Positions 8,109 through 16,858 of a stretch of 64,000 nt of DNA are shown here, one piece after another; positions within the stretch are counted from its first letter, which is position 1; every line of letters begins with the position of its first letter. Below the pieces are notes generated by a model. The model had not been told where the DNA came from and ran no database searches. It saw nothing but the letters and a program-made list of their open reading frames with translations. The position numbers were made by a program, and so were the translations under genes. This DNA is from Halopelagius longus (GTDB taxonomy: Archaea > Halobacteriota > Halobacteria > Halobacteriales > Haloferacaceae), in contig NZ_FNKQ01000002.1 of assembly GCF_900100875.1 (NCBI RefSeq), forward strand, positions 248,001 through 312,000. Direction: 5' to 3'.

Positions 8109-9068
8109 GTGCCCCCCGACGACCACACCGTCGACTACGAACTGAGCGACCAAGACGAGAACGTCCACCACGTCTGGGACGACGGCATCGACCCGGCGGT
8201 GACGGTCGAACCCGGCGACGTGGTCCGCTTCGAGTGTCGCGACGCGTTGAACGGGCAGGTCGGCCCCGACGGGACGGTGGAGGACCTCGTGAACGTCGAC
8301 CTCGACCCCGTCCACCCCCTCACCGGCCCCGTGCGCGTCGAGGGCGCGGAACCGGGCGACGTGTTGGCCGTCGAACTCCTCGACTTCGAACACAAAGGGT
8401 GGGGGTTCACCGGCTTTCTGCCCGGCGAGATGGGCCTCGGCCTCCTTCCGGAGGAGTTCGAGGAGGGCGGCCTGCACGTCTGGGAGTTCGACGGCGACAC
8501 CGCGGAGTTCGTAAACGGCATCGAGATTCCGCTGGACCCGTTCCCCGGCATCATCGGCGTCGCGCCCGGCGCGGAGGGCGAACACGACACCCTCCCGCCG
8601 CGCGACGTCGGCGGCAACGTAGACGTAAAGCAGATGACCGCCGGTTCGACGGTGTACCTCCCGGTGGAAGTCGAGGGCGCGTTGTTCTCGACGGGCGACT
8701 GCCACGCCGCGCAGGGCGACGGCGAGGTGTCCGTCACGGGCGTCGAAGCGCCGATGTTCGTCACCGCGCGGTTCGACGTACTGACGGAGAAGTCCATCGA
8801 GCAACCGGAGGTGGAGACGACGGGACCGTTCACGCCGACGGGCGCGGACGAACCGATGTACGCGACGACCGGCATCGCCGACGACCTGATGGCGGCGACG
8901 AAGAAGGCGATACGGCACATGATAAACCACCTCGAAGCCGAACGGGACCTGACGCGCGGGGAGGCGTACATCCTCTGTTCGGCCGCGGTGGACCTCAAGA
9001 TAAGTCAGGTCGTGGACGCGCCCAACTGGACGGTGACGGCGTTTCTCCCCGAGAGCATCTTCCCCTGA
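8109..9068 (+). CDS. Acetamidase/formamidase family protein
   Basis: A 319-residue FmdA/AmdA-type amidase expected to hydrolyse short aliphatic amides to acid and ammonia. Family features include DALNGQVGPDG, the VNPVHPLTGPV-like segment (LDPVHPLTGPVRVEGAEPGDVLAVELLDF), the metal-region GDCHAAQGDGEVSVTGVE, and AYILCSAAVDLKISQVVDAPN near the end. The start is GTG at 8109; a TATA-like CATCTTGATAG about 27-35 bases upstream supports a leaderless mRNA. It is not operonic with gad, since the hairpin cluster lies between them. The physiological substrate is unknown. Confidence 0.88.
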   Translation: MPPDDHTVDYELSDQDENVHHVWDDGIDPAVTVEPGDVVRFECRDALNGQVGPDGTVEDLVNVDLDPVHPLTGPVRVEGAEPGDVLAVELLDFEHKGWGFTGFLPGEMGLGLLPEEFEEGGLHVWEFDGDTAEFVNGIEIPLDPFPGIIGVAPGAEGEHDTLPPRDVGGNVDVKQMTAGSTVYLPVEVEGALFSTGDCHAAQGDGEVSVTGVEAPMFVTARFDVLTEKSIEQPEVETTGPFTPTGADEPMYATTGIADDLMAATKKAIRHMINHLEAERDLTRGEAYILCSAAVDLKISQVVDAPNWTVTAFLPESIFP

Positions 9069-9075
9069 CTCCTCG

Positions 9076-9627
9076 CTACTGCGAACCGTCGTCACCATCG
9101 CCGCGCAGGCGGTCGATTATCGACCGCCCCTCCGTCCGCGGGTCGGCCTCGACGACTTCGAGTTCGTCGCCGACGCGAACCGTCCCCGGCGTCACCACGT
9201 CGGCGCAGATGCCGCCGCGGCCGTCGCCGAGTGCGCGGGCGACGCCCTCCTCGCCGGCGACGCGTTCGACGTGCGCGCAGGGCGGGCGCGGGCGCGTCCC
9301 GCGGAACGCCGCCTCGCCGATTCGGAACGTCGTCTCCAAGAGGGCGCGGAGGTCCGAGACGGAGACGACGACGTTCCGCCGGTGGCGGCCGTCGGAGAGG
9401 TCGATGCCCGTCTCTTCGCGTATCTCCTCGATGGCCGACGCCGAGACGAACGTCACCTGACAGACGTCGTACGGCGAGTAGTAGCCCGTTCCGAGGAGAT
9501 ACCGGTCGCCGTGGAGTCCGCCCTCGACGGCCTCCACCGACTCGGTGGACTCCATCGGTTCGCCCTCCTCCGGACTCGTCCATATCGCCTCGACGCGGCC
9601 GCGTCCGTCCGTACGAGCGTCCGTCAT
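9076..9627 (-). CDS. MOSC domain-containing protein
   Basis: A 183-residue single-domain MOSC protein, the family of the molybdenum-cofactor sulfurase C-terminal domain and of YiiM. MOSC features: EGGLHGDRYLLGTG early on, then TGIDLSDGRHRRNVVV, GEAAFRGTRPRPPCAHVE (with the conserved cysteine) and GGICADVVTPGTVRVGDELEV. Such proteins bind persulfide sulfur or transfer it to metal cofactors. The ATG overlaps the stop of the upstream rubrerythrin-like gene by one base (TGATG), so the two are co-translated. The final ~20 residues are acidic and probably disordered. The real partner is unknown. Confidence 0.88.
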   Translation of the reverse strand: MTDARTDGRGRVEAIWTSPEEGEPMESTESVEAVEGGLHGDRYLLGTGYYSPYDVCQVTFVSASAIEEIREETGIDLSDGRHRRNVVVSVSDLRALLETTFRIGEAAFRGTRPRPPCAHVERVAGEEGVARALGDGRGGICADVVTPGTVRVGDELEVVEADPRTEGRSIIDRLRGDGDDGSQ

Positions 9628-10262
9628 CAGCACACCGACCGCGGGTCGAACCCGAGGTTTCTGAGGGCGTCGGCGTAGTCGTCGTAGGCGAGTTGGACGG
9701 TGTACTCCGCGACCATCTGTGCGGCCTGCCAGTCGTCGTCCGTCTCGCACGTTCGCTCCAAGAGGCCGAGGCCGTCGTCCAACACCTCCTCCGTCTCGGC
9801 CTTCAACCCGCGTATCACGTCCGCGCGGCGTTCGTCCGCCTCGTTGACGAAGAAGCCGACGAGTTGGTTGTGCGTCCGAAGGCTCACCAACGGCCGCCCG
9901 ACCATGCCGCCGCCGATTCGCTCCACTGTCGCTTCGCGCCCCCGGAGGTAGGCGTGCATCGGCCCCGGTTCGCCGTCGGCCTCCCACTCCCCGTCGAGTT
10001 CGTCGGTCACCCGGCGGAGGTGGTCGTCCTCCTGTTCGGCGACGGCGGCGAACGCCTCCCGGGCGTCGTCGTCCTCTTCGTCGTCCGCCCACCCCCGGAA
10101 CGTCTCCCGCGCGGCGTGTTCGCTCGCCGCCGCCACGTCGAGGACGCGTTCGGCCGTCAGTTGCGCGTCGGTCAACGCGACGAGCAACTGTTGGGAGCCG
10201 AGTCGGTTCAACTCCGTCGCCTTCGACTCCTCGATTTCGGTCCGCAGTCGCTTCCCGTCCAT
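9627..10262 (-). CDS. Rubrerythrin/ferritin-like family protein
   Basis: A 211-residue mostly helical protein beginning MDGKRLRTEIEESKATELNRLGSQQLLVALT. It has acidic/histidine helices of the ferritin-like type (AASEHAARETFRGWA..., AEQEDDHLRRVTDEL) and ends LRNLGFDPRSVC with a terminal cysteine. I recall similar haloarchaeal proteins named rubrerythrin family, but a full set of di-iron ligands is not certain by eye and no rubredoxin domain is present. It is coupled to the MOSC gene and divergent from the rhodanese/persulfide dioxygenase gene, so a redox or sulfur role is plausible. Confidence 0.6.
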   Translation of the reverse strand: MDGKRLRTEIEESKATELNRLGSQQLLVALTDAQLTAERVLDVAAASEHAARETFRGWADDEEDDDAREAFAAVAEQEDDHLRRVTDELDGEWEADGEPGPMHAYLRGREATVERIGGGMVGRPLVSLRTHNQLVGFFVNEADERRADVIRGLKAETEEVLDDGLGLLERTCETDDDWQAAQMVAEYTVQLAYDDYADALRNLGFDPRSVC

Positions 10263-10349
10263 GCGTCGAGAGACGCGCCCGCGCGCCCTGAAACTTCGGC
10301 CCGTCGCGTCCGCGGAGCGTTCTTCCCCCTCGCCGCCGTATCTCTCCGC

Positions 10350-11552
10350 ATGACTCCCGAGGAACTCCACCGCGCGATAGCGCGCGGCGACGTAGCCGAA
10401 CAGAGTTCGGCTGCCCGCCAGACGCAGTCCGGCGACGACGTTCGCCTCCTCGACGTTCGGAACCGAGACGAGTACGAGGCGTGGCGCATCTCCGGCGAGA
10501 CGGTCGATTCGACTGTCGTTCCCTACTCCCGGTTCATGGCGGCCGAGGTGCAGGGCACCGTGGGCGAACTCGCCGCCGAAAACGGCATCTCCGAGGACGA
10601 GAACGTGGTGGTCGTCTGCGGGCGGGGCGAGGCCAGCGACTACGTGGCCGAACTCCTCCGCGAGGCGGGGTACGACGCCGAGAACCTCGAACGCGGGATG
10701 CGCGGGTGGGCGCGAGTGTACGACGCCCGCGAGGTGCCCGCCGACGCGGAGGCGACGGTGCTCCAGTACCGCCGCCCCTCCAGCGGATGCCTCGCGTACC
10801 TCGTCGTCTCCGGCGAGGAGGCGGCCGTCGTCGACCCCCTGCGCGCCTTCGCCGACCGGTACGTCGCGGACGCCCGCGAACGCGGCGCTGAACTCCGGTA
10901 CGCCGTCGATACGCACGTCCACGCCGACCACGTCAGCGGCGTCCGCGACGTGGCCGACCTGACCGGCGCGGAGATCGTCCTCCCGACGGGAGCCGCGAAC
11001 CGGGGACTCGCCTACGCCGACGCCGAGGAGTACGACGTTCGGTTCGTCGGCGGCGGAGACGAACTCCGCGTCGGGGACGCGACGCTCACGGCGGTGGACG
11101 CACCCGGACACACTCCGGAGATGACGGCGTTCCGCCTCTCGGACCTGCTCTTTGCGGGCGACAGCCTGTTCGTCGAGAGCGTCGCCCGCCCGGACTTAGC
11201 GGAGGGCGACGAGGGCGCACCGGACGCCGCGCGGCGACTCCACCGCACCCTGACGGAGACGTTCGAGGCGTTCGAAGACGACGTAACAGTTGCGCCCGGC
11301 CACTACGGAGAGGCGACCGAACCCGCGGCGAACGGGACGTACACGGCGACGCTCGGGGAACTCCGCGACCGGCTTTCGGCGCTGTCGATGGACGAGGCGG
11401 CGTTCGTCGAGTACGTCCTCGGGGATATGCCGCCGCGGCCCGCGAACTACGAGGAGATAGTGGAGACGAACATCGGACGGGAGGCGTTGGCCGACGAGGA
11501 GGCGTTCGAGTTGGAACTCGGACCGAACAACTGCGCGGCGACGGCGGCGTAG
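10350..11552 (+). CDS. Rhodanese-metallo-beta-lactamase fusion, persulfide dioxygenase-like
   Basis: A 400-residue two-domain protein. Residues ~1-130 form a rhodanese domain (VRLLDVRNRDEYEAWRI, then VVVVCGRGEASDYVAELLREAGYDAENLERGMRGW with the active cysteine). Residues ~140-400 are an ETHE1/glyoxalase-II-like fold with VDTHVHADHVSG metal ligands, DAPGHTPEMTAFRL, LLFAGDSLFVESVARPDL and VAPGHYGE. Together they suggest oxidation of glutathione- or protein-bound persulfide, with the rhodanese delivering sulfane sulfur. ATG 10350 starts directly before the rhodanese domain; the much longer open frame upstream runs antisense to the neighbours. MOSC and ferredoxin genes nearby fit sulfur handling. 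Confidence 0.87.
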   Translation: MTPEELHRAIARGDVAEQSSAARQTQSGDDVRLLDVRNRDEYEAWRISGETVDSTVVPYSRFMAAEVQGTVGELAAENGISEDENVVVVCGRGEASDYVAELLREAGYDAENLERGMRGWARVYDAREVPADAEATVLQYRRPSSGCLAYLVVSGEEAAVVDPLRAFADRYVADARERGAELRYAVDTHVHADHVSGVRDVADLTGAEIVLPTGAANRGLAYADAEEYDVRFVGGGDELRVGDATLTAVDAPGHTPEMTAFRLSDLLFAGDSLFVESVARPDLAEGDEGAPDAARRLHRTLTETFEAFEDDVTVAPGHYGEATEPAANGTYTATLGELRDRLSALSMDEAAFVEYVLGDMPPRPANYEEIVETNIGREALADEEAFELELGPNNCAATAA

Positions 11553-11560
11553 CGGCGAAT

Positions 11561-12178
11561 CTACTCCTCGACTCTCTCGTTCACCTGCGCCGCGACGCGT
11601 TCGCCGGGGCGTCGAAGTTCCCCGCTCTCGACTTCGTACACGTACCCCCTCACGGTGACGTCCTCCGGAATCAACTCGTGGTCCTCGAGGTACGCCACCT
11701 GCGCCGCGCACGCTTCGTCGATGTCGTCCGTCATGCGGACCCAATCGGCTATCGACGCGTCGCCGATGTCGAGTTCCGGCAGCGACGGGTCGAGGTGCAC
11801 GTCCGCTAACGACCCCCCGACCTGCGCTTCGAGTCCTTCGACCACGGCGTCGTCGGGCGCGCTCATCATCCCGCAGTCGGTGTGGTTCACGACGATTATC
11901 TCCTCCGTCTCGAAGAAGTTCGTCGTCAGCGCAGCGCTCCGAATCACGTCGTCGGTCACCTTCCCGCCGGCGTTGCGGTACACCTGCGCGTCGCCGAGTT
12001 CGAGCCCCAACGCCGCCTCTACGGGGATGCGTTCGTCCATACACGCGACGACGAGCAGTCGCTCGTCCGTCGGAATCCCCTTGCGCCGTCGCCTCGCCCA
12101 GTCGTCGCGTTCCTCCACGGCGGCGTCTACTCGTTCGTGAACCCGTTCTCCCCCGTCGTCGCTCTCGTCCGGTGACAT
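11561..12178 (-). CDS. Beta-class carbonic anhydrase
   Basis: A 205-residue zinc enzyme interconverting CO2 and bicarbonate. Beta-class motifs are present: VVACMDERIP (first zinc cysteine with the Asp/Arg dyad region), VYRNAGGKV and VVNHTDCGMM (zinc histidine and second cysteine). The C-terminal tail VRGYVYEVESGELR is family-typical. The gene converges on the rhodanese gene with an 8-base gap and has its own upstream region. The N-terminal 25 residues are acidic and variable. Substrate is inferred from family only. Confidence 0.9.
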   Translation of the reverse strand: MSPDESDDGGERVHERVDAAVEERDDWARRRRKGIPTDERLLVVACMDERIPVEAALGLELGDAQVYRNAGGKVTDDVIRSAALTTNFFETEEIIVVNHTDCGMMSAPDDAVVEGLEAQVGGSLADVHLDPSLPELDIGDASIADWVRMTDDIDEACAAQVAYLEDHELIPEDVTVRGYVYEVESGELRRPGERVAAQVNERVEE

Positions 12179-12406
12179 ACGAGTCGATTCGCGCCCGAAC
12201 GAGTCGCCTCTTCCCGTCGCGGAGAATAACTCTCGAACCTATGACACGAACGCGGGACGGATCGGCCGACGAGACGCGTTCTCTCCGCGCGACGAACTGT
12301 GCGAAGTGTTCTCACACGTCGGTCCGTGCAGTGGCTCTCGTCGTCGGTGGCGGCGAAAAACGAGGTTACCAGCGGAACTGACTCGTCGTCTCCGTCGACG
12401 CTCCGG

Positions 12407-12733
12407 TCAGTCGTCGTCGGCCGCGGGGGCCGATGCGGCGGCGTCGTCCTCGATGCTCGGGGGGTAGACGCCGCGGTCGAGTTTCAGGTCGCTCTGGGGG
12501 CGCGCCATGCACGTCAGGGCGAAGCGCTCCGCCTCCTCGTCGGTCAGACCGCGGGCGGCGGGTTGGGTCACCTCGCCTTCGAGGATTTCGGCGGAACAGG
12601 CCAGACACATCCCGACGCGGCAGGAGTACTCCTGTGCGATACCCTCGTCGATGCAGGCCTTGAGGATGGTCTGTTTGTCGGACACTTCGATGGTCTCGTC
12701 CGTCCCGACGAACTCGACGGTGTACTCAGTCAT
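12407..12733 (-). CDS. [2Fe-2S] ferredoxin, plant type
   Basis: A 108-residue electron carrier. The cluster ligands are seen as CRVGMCLAC followed about 30 residues later by LTCMARP, the CX4CX2C...C pattern of plant/halobacterial 2Fe-2S proteins. It is shorter than the main haloarchaeal ferredoxin and lacks that protein's large N-terminal acidic insertion, so it is probably a secondary ferredoxin. It ends in an acidic Ala/Asp tail. Start ATG at 12733. It stands alone, with UspA just upstream on the same strand. Confidence 0.9.
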   Translation of the reverse strand: MTEYTVEFVGTDETIEVSDKQTILKACIDEGIAQEYSCRVGMCLACSAEILEGEVTQPAARGLTDEEAERFALTCMARPQSDLKLDRGVYPPSIEDDAAASAPAADDD

Positions 12734-12810
12734 GAATTCCGGTACGAGGGACCGCGCCTAAACTCTTTATGGAGCGATTCCGTCCTCGAAAAAAGGTCCG
12801 ATACGCCGCC

Positions 12811-13272
12811 TCAGGCGACGGTCTCGTCTTCCGATTCGGCCGACTCGCCGTTCATCCGGACCGTCAGGACCGGCACGTCGGAGCTTCTGACGATCTTCTC
12901 GGTGACGCTCCCCAGCAGGTAGCGGTTGATTCCGGTCCGGCCGTGCGTCCCCATCACGATGAGGTCGATGTCGTGGTCGTCGGCGTAGTCGAGGATGCTC
13001 TGGTGGGTGGACCCCGAGACGACGGCCGACTCCGAGGAGACGCCCTCGGCGCGCGCCCGGTCGGTCACCTCCGCTATCGCCTTCTTCCCCTCCTCCTCTA
13101 AGGACTCGACGACGAGGTCGGCTCCCGTCTCGACGGAGGCGTAGACGCTCGAATCCACGACGTACAGCGCGTGGATGGTGGCGTCGTACTGCGACGCGAT
13201 GTCTATCGCGTTCCGAATCGCTCCCCTCGCCGCCTCGCTTCCGTCCGTCGGCACGAGTATTCGATCGTACAT
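12811..13272 (-). CDS. Universal stress protein (UspA family)
   Basis: A 153-residue single Usp domain. MYDRILVPTDGSEAARGAI opens the Rossmann-like fold, and the ATP-binding-type motif GTHGRTGINRYLLGSVTEKIVRSSDVPVL (Gly-x2-Gly-x9-Gly-Ser) is intact, so it is probably nucleotide-binding. Haloarchaea carry many Usp paralogues, and neither substrate nor partner can be assigned. The acidic tail (ESAESEDETVA) is typical of halophiles. It lies upstream of the ferredoxin gene on the same strand with a 77-base gap. Confidence 0.9.
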   Translation of the reverse strand: MYDRILVPTDGSEAARGAIRNAIDIASQYDATIHALYVVDSSVYASVETGADLVVESLEEEGKKAIAEVTDRARAEGVSSESAVVSGSTHQSILDYADDHDIDLIVMGTHGRTGINRYLLGSVTEKIVRSSDVPVLTVRMNGESAESEDETVA

Positions 13273-13355
13273 ACGTGGACGTACGAACAGCGACGGTTAG
13301 AAACTAGGCCCGGATTCGACGGCGACCCCCCGTCGTCCCTCGCTTCGGCCCCGCC

Positions 13356-13727
13356 TCACGCCGAGTCGGCGTCGTCGTCGGTCGCGACTTCGGCGTCGGT
13401 GTCTGCCTCGTCGGCACCCACGGTGTCGTCGGCGTCGGCACCTTCGGCGTCCGTCTCGTCGCGGAACGCCCACACCGCCTCCTCGCAGACCTGCAGTCCC
13501 TCGATTCGCGGCCGGTCGTCCAGCGACACCGTCTCGACGACCGTCCACGCTTCGCTCTGCTCGTCGAACGCGAGGCCCTTCACCCACGCGTCGGTGGCGA
13601 GGAGGAGACTCCGCGCGTCCCCGTCGCTCTCGACGGAGACGGCTAACTCGAACGCGTCGGCGGTGTTGAGACCGGTGAGTTCCTTCGGCGATAGCGGCCG
13701 CGGCGGAAGCGACTCCAGGAGTGACAT
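13356..13727 (-). CDS. Conserved haloarchaeal hypothetical protein
   Basis: A 123-residue protein I cannot assign. The first ~90 residues look folded (alternating hydrophobic stretches such as AFELAVSVESDGDARSLLLATDAWVKGLAFDE, and a single cysteine in LQVCEEAVWAF). The remaining third is a low-complexity Asp/Ala/Thr tail, almost certainly disordered. No signal peptide or membrane segment. It sits divergent from Agl23. The codon pattern is chromosome-like. Confidence 0.65.
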   Translation of the reverse strand: MSLLESLPPRPLSPKELTGLNTADAFELAVSVESDGDARSLLLATDAWVKGLAFDEQSEAWTVVETVSLDDRPRIEGLQVCEEAVWAFRDETDAEGADADDTVGADEADTDAEVATDDDADSA

Positions 13728-13828
13728 GTCGTCGCGTCGGCCGCGCCGGGGCTTGTGCCTTGCGAACCGCGACGCGGCGGCGGGCGCGCACCAAAAAGTT
13801 TCTACTCGGTCACGGCTGAGAGTCGCGC

Positions 13829-15619
13829 ATGTCTCGCAACACCGACGAGGGTGACTCGTCGGGCCACCGGGCTACGTCCGGTGTTGCCCCCGGAGGCGGG
13901 GAGACGGCGGCGTCCGAACGACGCCCCGGACACCGTCGGAGTTCGCTCGTCTACGCCGTCGCCGTTCTCGCCGCGGCGGCCCTCCTCGCGCGCCTCGTCG
14001 GCCTCGGCGCGCGACCGTTCCACTGGGACGAGGCCCGCGTCGGCTACTGGACGCTCAGATACCTCGAAAGCGGCGCGTTCGAGTACCGCCCCGTCGCGGG
14101 CGGACCGCTCCTGTACCTCGTGGACCGCCACGTGTTCGCCCTCCTCGGCGCGTCCGACGCGACGGCGCGACTCCCCGTCGCCGTCCTCGGGGGCCTCCTT
14201 CCGCTCTGCGCCCTGCTCTTTCGGGACCGACTCGACGACGTCGAGACGTTCGTCTTCGCCGCTATCTTGGCGTTCAACCCGCTCTTGGTCTACTACTCGC
14301 GGTTCCTCCGCGGCGACGTTCCGCTTGCGTTCTTCGCCTTGGCGTCCGTCGGGTTCGCGGTGCGGGCGTACGACCGCCGGAGTCGGCGCGACGCGTACGC
14401 CGCCGCGGCGATGGTCCCCCTCGCGGCCGCGTCTTCGGGATTCGCCGCGGGGTACGTCCTCTGTTGGGTCGCCGCGGGCGTCCTCCTCGTCGACCAACCG
14501 AGCGCCGTCGTCGACCGCGGCGCGTCCGCCAAAGCGACCGTCGCAGACGTCTACGCCCGTGTCGCGGGCCGGTGGAACGTCGCCGCGCGCGCGTTCCTCC
14601 TCTCTCTCGGGGTGACCGTCTACTGCTTCGCCCCCCGCGCCGGGCCGACCGTCGAGGCCGGCCTCTGGAAGCCGACGACGTGGCACCTCGTCCTCTGGGA
14701 GGCGACCGGCGGCGCCCTGTGGACGTTCGTCGGCGTCCGGGTGGTGCACCGCTACCCCGACGGCGTCCACGCGATACTCCCGTTCGTCTCCGACACGCTC
14801 GATACGCTCGCCCGGACGAGTCTGCCGATACTGCTCGCGGCCGTCGCGGCGTTCCTCTGGACGCGGTACGCCCGTGGGGACCGACGCCCCCTCGTCGCGG
14901 GGTTCGCCTACTGGGGCGCGGCGGCGGCGTTCGTCTTCCCCGTCGTCACCGAGGTGTCCGCGCCGTGGGTCGCCGTCCACGTCCTCCTGCCCCTGTCGCT
15001 CCCCGGCGCGGTCGGTATCGCCGCCCTGTTGACCCGCGCCCTCGCGGCGGCGAGAGCGACGAACGCCGACGGCGCGCCGTTCGGCGGCGGACTCGCCTCG
15101 GCGGACGCGGCGACGGTGGCCGCGGTGGTCCTCGTCGTCGTCGCCGTCGTCGCGCAGGCGGGCGCGGTGACCGCCGCGGGCGTGTACGGCCCCTCCGACC
15201 GGAACAACCACCTCGCGCAGTACGGGCAACCGAGCGACGACGTCGAACCGTTGGTGGCGAACGTCTCGGGGTTCGCGGACGGCGACAGATCGACGCCCGA
15301 GGTGCTGTACGTCGGGTCCGACTACGCGACGGGGTGGGACCCCGGAAACGAGTTCCCGCCGGTGGTAGACTCGTGGGGTAACAGGCTCCCGCTTCCGTGG
15401 TACTTCGAGCGCGCCGGGTTGGACGAGGCGAGCACGGAGAACGTGACGACGTTCGACGAACGCGCGGACCGCGGGGAGCCGATTCCGCCGGTGGTCGTGA
15501 CGACTCCGGCCCTCCGCGAACAGGTCGAAGAGAGGCTCGGCGACGACTACGAGGCGCGGTCGTACCGACTCGGCCTGTGGGGCCGGGACGTCGTCGTCTT
15601 CGTCGCGCAGTCGGAGTGA
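13829..15619 (+). CDS. Flippase activity-associated protein Agl23 (TIGR03663 family)
   Basis: A 596-residue membrane protein of the dolichyl-phosphate-sugar mannosyltransferase-like clan, linked in haloarchaea to lipid-linked sugar handling in glycosylation. A ~40-residue charged N-terminus precedes many transmembrane helices. The first extracellular loop has the family signature ARPFHWDEARVGYWTLRYLESGAFEYRP and a GGPLLYLVDR segment. A soluble C-terminal ~110 residues follows the last helix. ATG 13829 is the first in frame. Its own reaction is not established; the name rests on the TIGR03663 signature as I recall it. Confidence 0.85.
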   Translation: MSRNTDEGDSSGHRATSGVAPGGGETAASERRPGHRRSSLVYAVAVLAAAALLARLVGLGARPFHWDEARVGYWTLRYLESGAFEYRPVAGGPLLYLVDRHVFALLGASDATARLPVAVLGGLLPLCALLFRDRLDDVETFVFAAILAFNPLLVYYSRFLRGDVPLAFFALASVGFAVRAYDRRSRRDAYAAAAMVPLAAASSGFAAGYVLCWVAAGVLLVDQPSAVVDRGASAKATVADVYARVAGRWNVAARAFLLSLGVTVYCFAPRAGPTVEAGLWKPTTWHLVLWEATGGALWTFVGVRVVHRYPDGVHAILPFVSDTLDTLARTSLPILLAAVAAFLWTRYARGDRRPLVAGFAYWGAAAAFVFPVVTEVSAPWVAVHVLLPLSLPGAVGIAALLTRALAAARATNADGAPFGGGLASADAATVAAVVLVVVAVVAQAGAVTAAGVYGPSDRNNHLAQYGQPSDDVEPLVANVSGFADGDRSTPEVLYVGSDYATGWDPGNEFPPVVDSWGNRLPLPWYFERAGLDEASTENVTTFDERADRGEPIPPVVVTTPALREQVEERLGDDYEARSYRLGLWGRDVVVFVAQSE

Positions 15620-15764
15620 GAGGCGGGAAACGCCGAAGCTCCGAGATTCGGGGGAGAGCGCGTCGGAGGAGCGAGCGAGAAAAGCGAGAGCTAGAGCGGA
15701 ACTGAGACGGCGGAAAGATGGAAAGAACGGTTCGAGCGTCCGAGCCGACGAGGTTCGCGCCGAC

Positions 15765-16724
15765 TCAGCGGAAGCCCATCGCTTCGATCTGCTCTTGGTA
15801 GCGGTTGCGGATGGTCACTTCCGTGACCTGCGCCACGTCGGCGACTTCGCGTTGGGTCTTCTTCTCGTTGCAGAGGAGCGACGCGGCGTAGATGGCCGCG
15901 GCGGCGAACCCGGTGGGCGACTTGCCCGAGAGCAGGCCCTGCTCGGCGGAGACGTCGATTATCTCGGTCGCTTTCGCCTGCACTTCCTCCGAGAGGCCCA
16001 GGGCGGAGGCGAAGCGCGGGACGAACTGCTTGGGGTCTACGGGCTTCAGTTCGAGGCCGAGTTCCTGCGAGATGTAGCGGTACGTCCGACCGATTTCCTT
16101 CTGCGGCACGCGCGACACCTCCGCGACTTCGTCGAGCGACCGGGGGATGCCCTCCTGTCGGCAGGCGGCGTAGAGCGCGGAGGTGGCGACGCCCTCGATG
16201 GAACGGCCGCGAATCAGGTCCTCGTTCAGCGCGCGCCGATAGATGACGGAGGCGACTTCCCGCACCGACCGCGGAACGCCGAGCGCCGAGGCCATGCGGT
16301 CTATCTCGGAGAGCGCGAACTGCAGGTTGCGCTCGCCCGCGTCCTTCGTCCGGATTCGCTCCTGCCACTTGCGGAGGCGGTGCATCTGCGACCGCTTCTC
16401 GGAGGAGAGCGACCGACCGTAGGCGTCCTTGTCCTTCCAGTCGATGGTCGTCGTCAGTCCCCGGTCGTGCATCGTCTCCGTTATCGGCGCGCCGACGCGC
16501 GACTTCGACTGACGCTCGGAGTGGTTGAACGCCCGCCACTCCGGGCCGCGGTCTATCTGTCGTTCGTCTAAAACGAGTCCGCAGTCGTCACAGACCAGTT
16601 CCCCTTGGTCGGCGTCGGTGACGATGTTGGTGGACTCACACTCCGGGCACGCGATGAGTTCGTCGGCCTCTGTTTCAGTCTCCGTCTCCTTCTCTCGCTG
16701 GCGCTGGCGGCTCGGACGTTCCAT
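15765..16724 (-). CDS. tfb: Transcription initiation factor IIB (TFB)
   Basis: A 319-residue general transcription factor that bridges TBP-bound promoters and RNA polymerase. The zinc ribbon ([10 protein letters not shown]...CDDCGLVL) is followed by the B-reader/linker ([26 protein letters not shown]) and two cyclin repeats, ending in the [17 protein letters not shown]. Start MERPS at 16724 is preferred to an ATG 24 bases upstream because a TTTAAATT box lies ~27 bases before it. Haloarchaea have several TFBs, so its promoter set is unknown. It is a useful reference for the divergent TFB-like protein at 63.1 kb. Confidence 0.95.
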   Translation of the reverse strand: MERPSRQRQREKETETETEADELIACPECESTNIVTDADQGELVCDDCGLVLDERQIDRGPEWRAFNHSERQSKSRVGAPITETMHDRGLTTTIDWKDKDAYGRSLSSEKRSQMHRLRKWQERIRTKDAGERNLQFALSEIDRMASALGVPRSVREVASVIYRRALNEDLIRGRSIEGVATSALYAACRQEGIPRSLDEVAEVSRVPQKEIGRTYRYISQELGLELKPVDPKQFVPRFASALGLSEEVQAKATEIIDVSAEQGLLSGKSPTGFAAAAIYAASLLCNEKKTQREVADVAQVTEVTIRNRYQEQIEAMGFR

Positions 16725-16747
16725 TATAAGGTTTGTGGTGGAGCGCA

Positions 16748-16758
16748 AATTTAAACCT
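16748..16758 (-). promoter_or_regulatory. TATA/BRE box of tfb
   Basis: On the minus strand the sequence reads GGTTTAAATTT, centred about 27 bases upstream of the ATG at 16724. This fits a leaderless transcript and decides the start in favour of the shorter protein. Confidence 0.5.
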
Positions 16759-16858
16759 TTGTACCAAAGTGACGGAATCCCGACCGTTTCGCCGGCCGTC
16801 GAACGCGACTCGCGGCGGGCGATTACGTTATGTGGCGGTGCCGTAAAGCGGCGTGCGT

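Noticed and set aside
12241-12381. 46-codon plus-strand frame with a CAKC motif
   Set aside because: Single short frame between carbonic anhydrase and ferredoxin; Arg/Ser-rich chance composition and no clear promoter. Not enough to call.
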